Shown here: one piece after another, positions 32,962 to 44,330 of the stretch | Layout: every line of letters begins with the position of its first letter | Numbering within the stretch: position 1 is the stretch's first letter | From: Warburgia ugandensis | Taxonomy: Eukaryota; Streptophyta; Magnoliopsida; Canellales; Canellaceae | Direction of reading: 5' to 3' | NCBI GenBank assembly: GCA_035236585.1 | Contig: CP141128.1 | Coordinates: 31,974,684 to 32,038,683 of the forward strand | DNA length: 64,000 bases | Program-made: the position numbers and the translations under genes | Notes under the pieces: model-generated | The model's input: only the letters and a program-made list of their open reading frames with translations | What the model was told of the DNA's origin: nothing | Database searches by the model: none

Positions 32962-35900
32962 TGTCATGCCCAGGTCCTAAATAGTAGATTAAATCGTAAA
33001 AATTAAGAACATTAGAAATTAATGATGAAAAAGTCATTCATCAGATTGTGCTCGGAGAGAGCTTTCCAATGACACTAAGAATGCGCGAAATGGAGATCGG
33101 GAGCGACAGACCCAGGGGTTTTACCACTGAGGCAGAGGGGGTCCAGAATGATAATGGCACCCCCCTCTAACGCGTGTAAACCAAAGGGTCACGTGGGAGG
33201 AACTCGACACGCAGGAGTGGAACTCACTGCGTGGAGCTCTACTGCCACGCGTCTGCAACACTATGAAGGGGGAGCCAAGTCGGCAACCCTCTCCCCTCTC
33301 CCCTCATTTTCTGGCGACACTCTCTCCCCTTCCACAGGATTCTGGGCACTTCTCTTCCCTCCCCAGAGCCCGTCTTCTTGGTTCCCCGATCCTTCTCCGG
33401 TGCCAGGAAAGTCGACGCCAGAGATGACAAGGACCGAAGACGAAATCACCTCATTCTCTCTCTCTCGGTCACCCCAACCCATTGCTATTGACACCCCCTT
33501 CCACCCGGAACAGAGCAACTGGACGGGGATCCTCCCTTCCAACAACTCATGTTTGTGAATCCCTGAGTACTACTGTATCAATTTTGGGCCTTCCATCGAA
33601 ACCAAAAATCGATAACAGACTTGCCCTAGGTTTTAATACTTAGAACCTGATACGAAGAAGAAGAAGAAGGAAATCCTCTCTCAAAAAGATCCAAAAAAAA
33701 ACCTACCGGCAGATTCATCTCCTAGGTACTACATGGCAAGGGTTTCACCAGGCCAACTCCCTACGAGTTTTGGATAAACAACAAGGTACCCAACTGGAAA
33801 GGCTTCGTTTTTCCTCTATCATCTAATATGCAATGTTTTTCCCTGAGAAATCATCTCCTATTTCCCTTCTGCTTATTAGGTGCGTCTCCATTACTTTTGA
33901 AATTGGATATCATGGGATACAGAAAATAGCTTATTAAGTGCAACATATAATTGCCTTGTCTTGTTTTACTATTATGGTTCAAATGGTTTATTTGTTTGTG
34001 AAGTGAAAGAAACTGAAGATAATAGAGAAGGAAGAAGACAAAGAAGATCATTTGCTTTCTTTTAGGCAAAGTTACAGATGATACCAGACTATAAAGATTC
34101 AATAATTCCAATTGTACGTGTTATACCTTGTCCTGTAATTCTTTGGAGATCCATGGCATTCATTTATTCGGATTTAGTTTTCTAGTTTTTGAAGTTTATG
34201 TGTAGACACAGCTTGATTTGATTTCAGCTCTCAAGTTTCTTCTGCTGTTTTAGTATCACTAGGTTTGTCGCCACCTCCTTCCCTTTCAGTTGAATCGTCA
34301 TGAGTGAGAGAACTCATTGTGCTAATATCTTTGCATATATTAACTTCTTACATTACATCACTATTTAAGTGCTGTATATCACTTGCAGTTGAATATTGTT
34401 CTCTTTCCCAAGCTATTTGACAGGCTTCGGGTTGTCTTTCTGCTTGATGTATGTGGAATGGTAGGCTGGTAGACCTGATGCCTGGTGTGCTGCTTAAATG
34501 CAATGAATTTGTTCTTATAGTAATAACATTTTAAAATTAAAACTTATTTACATGCAGATCCATGTTTGTTTCTTGCACACTCAAATTCTCAAGTTACTGA
34601 ACTAACGAGTGCAATTCACTTTCCCATTTAACTTTGTATGTGTCATTTCTTCTCCAATCAAATCAGCTAACCAGGAGCTTCCCCTATCTACTCATGTTTG
34701 ATTGATAAAGTAGACTAGTTTGAGAATTTTGATACCAATTAATTACCTGCCAATGACGGCCATTTAAAGATACGTAAGTAAATTGGGATAGCTACCAATC
34801 GGTGTGCACATCCTTGATCTAGGTGTAAGAGGTTAAATTAAGAACATGGGGAATGTAGGGCTAGAAGTGATTTTAGGAACTGGCATGAAATTCTGAAACT
34901 TACTTAGAACTGGCACTTGTTGCAGAGGTTTGAGAGCAGTGTGAACTGCTCTAGCAGTAGAACTTTGAATTGTACGCAGAGAGCAGGTAAGGACCCTGAA
35001 CCCTTTCATTCCTTAAATTCTTGTTGATATGCTCTCTTGAAATTAACTTTATGCATGTGTAAAATGTATAAATTGCCACCTTGGTTTAATGGATGATAGA
35101 AATTGTAATTTCTTATTAAAAAGGTCATGTTATAGTATGATTTGCTATGCTTAACTGTTGTGATGATGCAAACTGTTAAAAAATGGTCAAGCCCAAGATA
35201 GTAAGCCCTGAGGGCCGCCCGGTAAGCTATGATGACGCTTTCCAAGATGGTAATTCCTGAGGGAAAGGGCTACCTGGTTGCTTGCTACTGAGGTGAAGCT
35301 GCCCAAGACGGTAAATCCTAAGGATTGGACTGTCTGATATTGAGCCTCCCAAGACGGTAAACCCTGAGGGAAAGGGCTTCCTGATTCTTTGGAATCATGG
35401 TGGAGCCACCCAAGATGGTAAACCCTGAGGGATGAGCTGTCAGGTATTGAGCCTCCCAAGATGGTAATTCCTAGGGGAAGGGGCTGCCTGGTCTTTTGGG
35501 ATCACAGTGGAGCCGCCCAAGATGGTAAACCCTGAGGGATGAGCTGGCATATTGAGTTACCCAAGATGGTATACCCTGAGGGAAAGGGCTGCCTGGTTGC
35601 TTTCAACTAAGGTGGAGCCACCCAAGATGGTAAATCCTGAGGGAACCTGACTTTGGCGCTGCCCAAGATGGTAAATCCTGAGGGTCTGGTTGCCTTGATG
35701 ATGATACACATAGTGGGCCACCCAAGATGATAATCCTTGAGGGAGATGACTATTGAATCCTGGTGTAATGCTAAGCATGATTATTATTACTGAGAAAGTC
35801 ATCAATGAGTATGCAACTTTGTTGGATGTAACGCTCATGATTTGCATTTAACTATAGAACGAGGTCCATGACTTGGTCACTCATCGATTGAATGTCCTGT

Positions 35901-36684
35901 GGTTGGACACTAATGGGAAATCCTTATGGGGTGTGCTTGTTTGCATGCGATGACTATTATGTCAGTTTTGAATTTGGGGAAAAACTGTAATTCTGCTATA
36001 ATAAGCATAGGCCTCACTGGATAGCACACGCTAACTATGTTATATATGACTAGTTAAAATGGAGAATGCACGCTCATGTTATATTGAATGTGTTTTTAAG
36101 CGTAGCAATGAGAATGACTGGATATGCATGGGTTTAGTTCTTTTCCCTTACTATACTTCGCAGCTCACCTTGTTATTTTGCAGGTACCAGTCAGGCAGAG
36201 AGGAGAAAGGTCGTTGAGTGAGTTGAAGAAAGCTTGCTTGAAGCTATTAAATTTTGAGTTGCATATAAATACATGTATATATGTGCTAATGCTGTAAACG
36301 AGTTATGTCTTATTTTGACACTGATTCCTTGTGCATCATGTATGTCTTACTATGATAGATAGTATGGAGACTGAGTCTCCCTTCAATAAATTACGATTGC
36401 TATATTGTCTATTAAGTGAACCGCATAGCATGTGTTAAATGCATAATGTCCGAAAAACAGGGGAGACTCTGCCAAAATTTTGGTAGGACTCGGTTGTTAA
36501 AGGAGAAAAATATTTTACTAGTAAACTGTGACTTGCACAGGACAAGAGCACCTAGCTCTCTCAACACTTCTGCTGTGGTATAATTATGAAAAAAAAAAAA
36601 GAAGCAAGGCCACGTAGGCCTAGCTCGCCCAATCGTTAGGCTTGATTAAGCCTAATCGCGGCCCTGGGGATTGGGGTCGTGATA
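32962..36684 (+). mobile_element. Solo LTR of family C, TSD ATGAT
   Basis: It starts TGTCATGCCCAGG and ends TTGGGGTCGTGATA, flanked by ATGAT at 32957-32961 and 36685-36689. Without it the family-A LTR reads continuously (compare 45655-45700). The 3' terminal CA has mutated to TA. GC-rich DNA (33060-33560), an 11-copy tandem array (35189-35745) and CTCACCTTG...GCAGGTACC (about 36173-36188, typical of gypsy LTR 3' regions) lie inside. The frames at 33148-33558 and on its opposite strand are chance openings in the GC-rich part. The class is gypsy by LTR style only. Confidence 0.88.
35189..35745. repeat. Eleven-copy tandem array in family-C LTR
   Basis: CCAAGATGGTAAACCCTGAG and variants occur at about 35191, 35240, 35301, 35349, 35409, 35455, 35516, 35560, 35621, 35662 and 35720. 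Spacing alternates short (about 41-49) and long (about 58-61), so the real unit is a dimer of about 105-110 bp, with GGAAAGGGCT and GGTGGAGCC-type words between the copies. Confidence 0.9.
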
Positions 36685-38217
36685 ATGATCATCCTAATCT
36701 TACTTACAGTTTTTATTAGGGTTAGGTAATTTACTAACCTTTTATGTTCTTACTATTATTATTCAACCAGTTAATGTTTTGCTGGTTGAAGGTAACTTAT
36801 TTAAGCCTAAGTCTAGACTGCTCCTCTTATTTCCAATTGGCTAAGGCTTACTCGCTGAATGGGTGACCACAAAGTGGTTACTTCAATCCTCATGTAAGGA
36901 TGCGTTTAGACCTCACAAACGTCAACGGAAGGTAGGGGAAGAGTGAGGCTCTATTACATAACCCCCTTAACCACTATGTTCCACATTTACTAGAGTGACC
37001 ATAGCTCAACCTTTCATAAGGTTCCTATAAGCATGTTGACCCTAAGTACTCTTTGTAATTGATTTTAATTAAGTCCATGAATATTTACAATGTCATTCAT
37101 GGGGTTTATTATTCTCCTAGTTTGGGCCAAGGATTTAACAATCCTTATATTGTCCTACTAACTATAGCCCTTACTAATTAAGTCCAAAGTACTCCATTCT
37201 TATTTGTGTCATGAAACTCTACTTTCTCATTAGAGTACATTTTGGTGTTTTATGCTCTTTATCTCATAACAAGTAGATCTACTAATAAAATTTGACAACA
37301 ATGAAATCATAAACTTTAAATCATAGTTCCAATATAAATTTAACAAACATTTATACTAACATGCTCCTTATGAATGTAACTTAACTTAATGGAATAAAAC
37401 TATACTTAAACTAGCATGATCTTAAGTTATAATAGCATGAAATCATACTAACTTGGTCCTAAGTTACACTTGCATATAATCACACTATCATGGCCCTAGG
37501 ATAATTAAATCTAGCAACCTATGATAACAATCTAATCGTATGTCATGTTAAAGTCTAAAGTTACACTATCATGCTTTATAACATAAATCATATTTAAGAT
37601 GTTATTATCAATTAATATAAAATGAAACTAATTACTTTAACATCTTTAGAAACCTTCACTTATGATCCAACCATTAGATCTTAGATCTTTTCCTTTTTCT
37701 TAAGGGTTTTAATTATATTTAGGGGGTTTTCTTTATTAAGGTCCAAAGGTCATATTGTTTTGTTTTTGTCATAATCCATCCATGATCTCCTTGAATTTCA
37801 TCATATCAACATCCATCCCATCCATTTCAAGGATCTAATCACACTTGATCTTATTGATCAAGTGGGTCCCTTTGAAATTTTTAGGGCTTTTCTACCATAG
37901 TGGGTAGATCCCTTAATATCTCGTAGATGTATCCAAATAAATCATTTAGATAACTTCATTTCAATTTTATATCATTATTAAAACATATTTCTAAGATCTG
38001 ATCATCTCTGATCTTAAAGATCTAGGTAATTGGAAACTTGTTTCTTTAATATAGAAAGTTTTATTATAAAATTTCTAGATTTCATCATTTCATCAAAAAA
38101 TAGAGGTTTGAAGCTTTCCATAGCTTCTTTCCGATCTCAATTTAGAGTTCAGATGGCTCTGAAATTAGATCTGGAAGTTCATAGTCTTTTTTAGGGCCTA
38201 GATTTGATCTGGGCTCA

Positions 38218-38420
38218 AAGGAATGGACGGCCCAGATCATTCGGGCCGAATCGAGCTGGGCCAAATGCTCCCGCTCGTAGGGCGCGTCTGACGCGCGGGG
38301 GACAACTTTGCACAAGCTCTATGCGTGCGAGACGATGTCGCACGCGCTTGCGCGGGCACGCGGGCAGTGTCGCACGCGTCGTCCATCTGATCCGAAGATC
38401 GGACAGTCCTTTTGGACCGT
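38218..38420. other. GC-rich block in family-A LTR copy 4
   Basis: A CG-dinucleotide-rich stretch (GCGCG, CGCACGCG words) in otherwise AT-rich LTR DNA. Equivalent blocks with different wording lie at 49890-50050 and 62250-62410 in copy 5, and are absent from copies 3 and 6. Confidence 0.75.
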
Positions 38421-39044
38421 CCATTCAATCCCTTCTCAATTGAGGAACCAAACCTTCATGAAATTTAGTGAAAATTGTACCCTAGGGGTTTTGGACCCTT
38501 TTGGATCGATTGGTAGGGTCCAATTTTTCATCTGAGCCCTATATCGTCTTAAATTGAAGGTGTTGTTGTTACTTTATTTTTACCTTTCTTATCACCAAAA
38601 TAAATTACAGTAAAATAAAATTTTCATAATAGATTAGTAAACATGTATAGAAAGTATTCCCACCTACTTGATTGGAGAAAAAAATGTTGTTTATGTGTCC
38701 AATTTAAAAGAAATACCCTTTTGATGAAGATATGGCCCAAGATCTACCTTTCTTGCAAATTTCCGTTGTTTGAACGGTTGGATCTTGAAATTTCATTGGG
38801 GGTTTTGTAGCTAAGTATAGTGGAAAGTTTTAAACTATGGAATTGGTGATATTAGCTCTGGAACAGAGTGCCTAATTAATTTTAGGTCTCTTGTTCCAAT
38901 CTAAAAAGAAAAAGAAATTGAAAAGAGAGAGATCTCTTGGGATGTTTTTGGATTTTTGGGGAGGGATCTAGGTCTAATTTTTCAGGGAGAGTGAAAAAAA
39001 TTTCATGGGAATTTTAGGAGTATTTTTGGAGGATTTTTGGGGTT

Positions 39045-39054
39045 GTATTTATAG
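39045..39054 (-). promoter_or_regulatory. TATA box of family-A LTR, copy 4
   Basis: The minus strand reads CTATAAATAC, about 580 bases into the LTR, identical to both LTRs of copy 5. Confidence 0.6.
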
Positions 39055-41334
39055 GCATTTTGGTCTTCTTTCATGATGATATGCATTAATGATGGTTAAT
39101 TTTTTATTATTAAATAAGCATTGGATTCTCCCATTCTCCACCTACTTCCCCAAGACCAGCTGGTATAGTTTGACCCATGATTTCACGTAGGCTGGCCATA
39201 GGATTCGTTTTTGGGTCCCTTGTGAGCCCCACATGGTGTAAAAAGACCATTTTACCCTTTATATATAAAAAAAATTAGGATTTATTCCCATGATCTCGGA
39301 ATTGAGCGTACTTAGTGGCGTTGGATTTGTATTTCTCAGTACATTCTAAATTTTGATGTCTCAGATTTTGATTTTTGGGTAAAATTACTATTTTACCCTT
39401 TTGTCCAAGAAATGATGAAAATTAAGGATTTTTCATCCAAATTCAGAATTTGTCGTGCTTATAGTCATTTTGAAGGGTTTGCTAAGTTTAATTTCAATTG
39501 TACACATATTATTCTTTGATTACACTATTATAAGAAGTATATTCTAAATAACCCTAATATTTCAGCCTAAAATTTCTAAAACTCAAACTTTATTGATTTT
39601 CTCAAGCAATTACAAAAATTGGGGTTATTACATCCACTCTCTCTCTCACACATCTTTCTTCCCCTCCTTTCTCTTTTCTTCCCATTCTATTCTCTCCTAT
39701 CCTTCTCCTTTCTCATTCTTTTCCCTTCTCCTCTACCTCTCTCTCAGCCACACTACTACACCAGCCTTCTATCCTTTCACGTTCTCTTTTCCTCTCCTTC
39801 TCTCAAACCCGTATCCCATCTCTCCTCTCCTCTCTCTCACATCTTTCTCCCCTCTTCTATTCTCCTCTCTTCTCTCTCCCTCTTCTCTCATCCTCTCTCT
39901 CTCTCTCTCTCTCTCCCCCTTGTTCTCTCTTCTCTACCACACCACACCACCCCACTGTTCCCTCTCCATCTTTCTCTCACACTCTCTCTCCTTATTCTCC
40001 CTCTCACTTTGTCGCCCCTGTCTCACTCTCTTTCTCCTTCTCTGCTCCCTATGCTCAATTGCGCCACACTGGACCACCCACTTTTAGCGCATCAGTAGCC
40101 TCGTATCTAGGCAAGCTTCACTGGCCTAGGACTGCCTCCATTGCACCTCCACACCAGCACTGCTAGTCATCTTCATCGTGTTCCCAGATCCCGTCACCAG
40201 AGGTGTCTACCCAGTCTGGATCTACCCCCAGTGTCTCTGGCCAGCCTAGAGGTGAAAACCTAAGTCGAGTTTTTCTCCTCTGCCTCCTCCTTTTCCCCTC
40301 CTCTCTTCTTCTCCCGCCTTTTCCTCTCTTGCCCTCTTCCTCTGCTCTGGTTTCTTCCACCGTTGTTAGTAGGCACAGCCGCCGTCGTCGGACGTTCAGG
40401 AGACGGAAACCTGAAACGGGTTTCCAAGTCTTTCCCTCCTTCTTCCTTCTTTCTCTTTCTCTTCCTCTCCTCCTTTCATTTCCTTCTTACTCCTCTTCCC
40501 TTTCCCTCTTCTCCCTCATCTGTTTCTCTCTTCCTTCATCTGGTTTTTCCTAAAAACCAGATTTTTCACGAAATTTCGATTTTGCTCTCGCTCTTTAAAA
40601 GAAATTGCAATTCTGTCCTTTTCAGTTAATTCCATTTGTGTCACCATTTTATTTACGTCTATGTCCCGTTGTATTCCCATTTTATTTTATCCATATTCTG
40701 TTATCTAGGAACTGTCCAATCTAAATCAAATCATTTAAGGCTTAACCCAATCAACGGGTTAGCTTGGGTTAAGCCTTAATCAAACAAAATCTTCAATTTC
40801 TCATTTGTTTCTTACTGGATTTCAAATAAATTTTACAGAGTCATTCTTAGGACATCCCTAGACATAATCAATGCCTCTGATCTTCTATTTGAAACTCAGC
40901 AATCAATCTGAACCGTCCAAATCTTGAAATTACAAATTACCCCAAATCTCTTTGATTTTGATGAATCTAACAAATCAGACTGGTGGATCTCTAATCAAGG
41001 ATGTGCTGAAGACATATATGAAGGCTGATCATCTCTCAGGACATCATATTTGAAGATTTTGATAGTGATTGATCTAGGGAAGTAGTTTTTTTCTTGTTAT
41101 TTGATTTTATTTGTTTTATTTAGAAACTGTAAATTCTGTAATTTTTTTGGATATGATCTCTGATTATGATTTCAATAATTTCAGTAATTTTGAGTGATTA
41201 AATTTTAATTTTAGATAATTAAATTTTATTGAAATTCCTACTTTTTAAATCAAGTCCTCGTGGGATCGACCCGCACTTGCATAAGCAACACTACAATAGT
41301 CCATGCACTTGTGGTTAAAAATCAACAAGTTTTT

Positions 41335-41353
41335 TGGCATCGTTGCTGGGGAC
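41335..41353 (+). other. Primer-binding site of Athila element B1, tRNA-Asp type
   Basis: TGGCATCGTTGCTGGGGAC follows the LTR end after a short spacer. Athila elements are known to use a PBS of the form TGGCGCCGTTGCCGGGGA, complementary to tRNA-Asp; this copy differs by a few transitions. Confidence 0.8.
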
Positions 41354-42530
41354 CTACAAAGGAGTTTTCATAAAATTTAATTAAAAAATAAAAAATTAGG
41401 AATTGCAATTTTTTAGCATTTTAGGAAAATTTAGGTGCATTTTTCAATTATTTTTAGGGCATAATCACCTGGTTTCCTGAATTTGGTACTAATTTCTAAT
41501 TTTATTTTTCTAGAAATTGGAAAGTGGTGGAATTTGGCAAGTGAATCTTCACCAAAATGGAAATTTCCCTGCTTTCCTAGAATATGACTTTCATTTTTAT
41601 TTTGAGTGAATCTTGTAGTGAGGTTCCTTGTAAATTGTAATTTTCATTTTAAAATTTAAAGGGTTGTATAATACAGGGCAAGTGTGGGATAAGGTGGCCC
41701 ACACTTAATCTTCATTAGAAACCCCACTGTAAGTTTCCTCACTCATTTATTTCCTAGATTAGGCTTTACATTTTGAATAATTTGCATTGTTTGGTAGTGT
41801 AACTCATTTAGAAAGCATCTTTTAATAATTGTTGCATTTTAGGATTTTGCATTAGTTTACTGTTTTTAATTGCATTCTTAGGGCATGTTTAATGTTTTAA
41901 GGTGATTTATATGCTGATCGAATTGTCATGGTGTGTGAAAATTTATTAGTAAGGGCACCCCACCCCCATAAGATCAAGGGTGGATTTCACCACCACCTCT
42001 TGGCCCAATTAGGATAATCACCTTAAGCGTGTAACCCTTCCTTTCACATTAATTTAACATCAATCATTAGAGACCTACAAGGCCATCACTTGCTCGTAGG
42101 ACCCTCTTAATAGGACATGATTTACTGTCACTCCAGTGGCTTTTGATCACTGTGCTTATTTGGGGTTATCAAACAAAGCCTCGCTCTTCCCCCACCTCCT
42201 ATTGACGTTTGTTGAGGTCTAAACGCCTCCTTACACAAGGGTTGTATTAACCACTTTGGACAGAACCTAACTGATAAGCAGTTGTCAACTCCCAAAGAGA
42301 GGAGGAGCGCTAGTCTAGGCTAATAAAAAATGTTGTCCCCACACAAAATCAAGAAAATCAAAATATTATTGCTTATTAGCCTTAGGATTATTTGAGTGTG
42401 CCCTTTTGTTTGCACATCATTATAGAAGTTAAGTTGCATCATTTAGGTTAGTTTTCTTAAAAAAGAAAAAGAAAAAAAATAAAACTAAAACTAAAGCTAA
42501 AAAATAAAAACAAAAAGAAGCTTCCCTTGT
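41354..42530 (+). mobile_element. Untranslated leader of Athila element B1
   Basis: About 1.2 kb with no open frame. Its first part matches the leaders of B2, B3 and B4. The stretch at about 42090-42335 is the segment shared with family-A LTRs. An A-rich run (42460-42515) precedes the gag region. Confidence 0.65.
42090..42335 (+). other. Segment shared with family-A LTRs, copy in Athila leader
   Basis: Order of words: CACTCCAGTGGCT, CTCGCTCTTCCCCCACCTCC, ATTGACG, GAGGTCTAAACGCCTCCTTA, GGGTTGTATTAACCACTTT, AGGAGGAG..CTAGTCTAGG. The same order appears in family-A LTRs in the same sense. Confidence 0.75.
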
Positions 42531-43874
42531 ATGCACTTTTGGAGACGCGACAAAACCGGAAGGTTAATCAAGTATGACAAAAAAGACATACAACAAGATC
42601 AGGCCACATGTATGACTGATCAATGCTCAAGGGGTAATTCACCCGATGGTAGTCAAGGGCCTCCACTCATCATGAATGAGGACCCACCACGCCTAATGGA
42701 CAATGAGTATCAACCTCTGCCAAGTAGGAATAATCATCAACCAAATTGAGATTGGAGAAGAAACAATAGGGAGTGGGACCAACAGAGTGAACATGGGGAT
42801 GATAATATTGAGGGTTATCAAAACTTTTGTGGTAGAACTTTAAAAGACTACCTTCAGCCTACACGCACCAGCACATTATCCTTTGTAATTCTTCCTCAGA
42901 ATGCTGGTACATTAGAATTAAAAATGGGAGTAATCCAATTACTTTCCAAATTCCATGGTTTAGATAGTGAGAGTCCTTATTTGTACCTTAAAGAATTTGA
43001 TGAGGTATGTAGTACCCAGAGAACACAAAATATAGGTCTTGACACTATTTAGCTTAAACTTTTTCCTTTCTCTTTAAAGCAAAAAGCAAAAATGCTGTTT
43101 AATGCACTGCCATCAGGTTCCATAAGAACCTGGAATGAAATGACTAGGGAATCAAATACGCTTCACTACAAGATAATGAACTTTACCCAGAAGGATAAAG
43201 AATCATTTTATCAACACTGGGAAAGGTTCAAAGAACTACAACTCACTTGCCCACATCATGGCTATGAACCATGGTGCATCATCACCTTCTTTTATGAAGG
43301 ACTAAATTCTGACATGCGCCAATTTGTAGAGATGATGTGTAATGATAACTTTCTCAACGAACAACCAGATGAGACGGAAGAGTATTTGTAATGGCTAGCT
43401 GAAAGTGCACAAACCTGGGCTGATTCAGAAAGAATAGAACATGCAGATAGACCTAAGCCCAATAACACCCATGCTAAGGGAAGCATGTATGCTATGTCTG
43501 AAAAATATGATATCAATGCCAAAGTAGCCACCCTAGCAAGAAAATTAGAAGCCATAGAAATGGGAACAAAAACTCAAATAAAGAAGAGCAAGTGTGTAGC
43601 ATTTGAGAGAGTACCACCCATCTTACTCAGGAATTTCTTACCATTCTAGCATTCCTAGAGGTACTTCATGATCAGGCTAATGCAGTTAACACATATAAAA
43701 GACCTTTCTCCCCATATTCAGAGACTTATAATCCCAACTGGAGAAACCATCCAAACTTTAGTTGGAAAAATGGATCTACTGTAAATGTTTCACGACCAGG
43801 ACAATATCAACCTCATCAACAAAACCAAGGACTTCTTACCTTACCTTATCAAAATCATCAACCTCCTCCTTCTG
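42531..43874 (+). pseudogene. Athila gag, first part, interrupted by stops and by the family-A insertion
   Basis: Gag is the capsid protein of the element. In one frame from 42531 the peptide keeps Athila hallmarks: a KFHGL-like motif, LPSGSIRTWNEM (about 43101-43140), FYQHWERFK, CPHHGYEPW and FFYEGL (about 43205-43305). It is broken by in-frame stops at 42747, 43050 and 43389, and after about 43640 coding continues in another frame, where TYNPNWRNHPNFSWKNG (about 43728-43778), an Athila signature, is intact. About a dozen residues usual after the TWNEM motif are missing. At 43874 the family-A element interrupts it. The N-terminal part (42531-42749) is not recognisable to me. The gene was probably dead before or soon after the insertion. 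Confidence 0.8.
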
Positions 43875-44276
43875 TGTGACAACCCGGGTTTTTGTAACAC
43901 GTTTTGTAATGTATTTTGAAAGGCAGGGTCCTTAAGAGTGTAAAAAGTTTTTGCAAAACAAAGCAGTGGAAATTATTTTCTTTAGAACTCGTTTTGAAAA
44001 CCCAAGTCACCACTTCATACATAACATAAGTACAATTTGTGTACAAAATAAAATTCCATTGAAGGAATATACTTTTATTAACTCCAGGATCCATCCAGTG
44101 GTTCACAGTACAGCCAAATCTAGTACAATACTTGTCCAAATTACATAATCCAAAGCTCAAGCTCACCATACAATAAAACTCTCAACAAAGAAAAATACAT
44201 GTCTTCAAGGGTATACCTTGAAGATTATTCTCTTCAAGGCTTCTATCGTCTTCAGTTCCTAACTCTCCTTCCCTGT

Positions 44277-44330
44277 ATCTGAGATATTCCAACAAGTACA
44301 ATATCTCAGCAAGCAACGCTTGGTAGGGGA
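44277..44330 (-). repeat. Conserved LTR hairpin, copy 5 left LTR
   Basis: GAGATATTCCAAC with GTACAATATCTC, then CAAGCAACGCTTG. The loop side is worn but the outer stem pairs fully. Confidence 0.7.

Larger units (their letters stand above)
31151..39632 (-). mobile_element. Solo family-A LTR, copy 4, TSD TCCAC
   Basis: It runs from TGTGACGACCTGAG to GGGGTTATTACA and is flanked by TCCAC at 31146-31150 and 39633-39637. It has no interior but is split by a family-C solo LTR (32962-36684); its own length is then about 4.75 kb. The minus-strand TATA box is at 39045-39054, the hairpin at 31555-31608, the Athila-shared segment at about 36810-37040 and a GC-rich block at 38218-38420. The overlapping frames at 38204-38535 are products of that GC-rich block and match nothing known to me. 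Confidence 0.92.
30580..41327 (+). mobile_element. 5' LTR of Athila element B1, split by a nested solo LTR
   Basis: It ends AAATCAACA just before the Asp-type PBS and probably begins TGTTCAATTTTG near 30580 (the boundary is estimated because the partner LTR is outside the window). Without the 8.5-kb insertion it is about 2.3 kb. The promoter is at 31103-31109; the insertion lies 41 bases downstream of it. From 39633 to about 40560 the plus strand is strongly pyrimidine-rich, giving long overlapping frames in several phases that are low-complexity and not genes. From 40740 a palindrome GGCTTAACCCAA...TTGGGTTAAGCC is present. Confidence 0.65.

Noticed and set aside
33148-33558. 136-codon frame with opposing frames in a GC-rich region
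   Set aside because: It lies inside the family-C solo LTR, has no domain, and frames are open on both strands; GC-rich DNA has few stop codons.
35189-35745. Regularly spaced repeats that could suggest a CRISPR array
   Set aside because: The spacers are similar to each other, spacing alternates, and the array is inside a plant LTR.
39593-40629. Long overlapping frames on both strands (up to 164 codons)
   Set aside because: The DNA is a pyrimidine-rich stretch of the B1 LTR. The products are Ser/Leu/Pro/Phe low complexity and several frames are open together, which is a composition effect.
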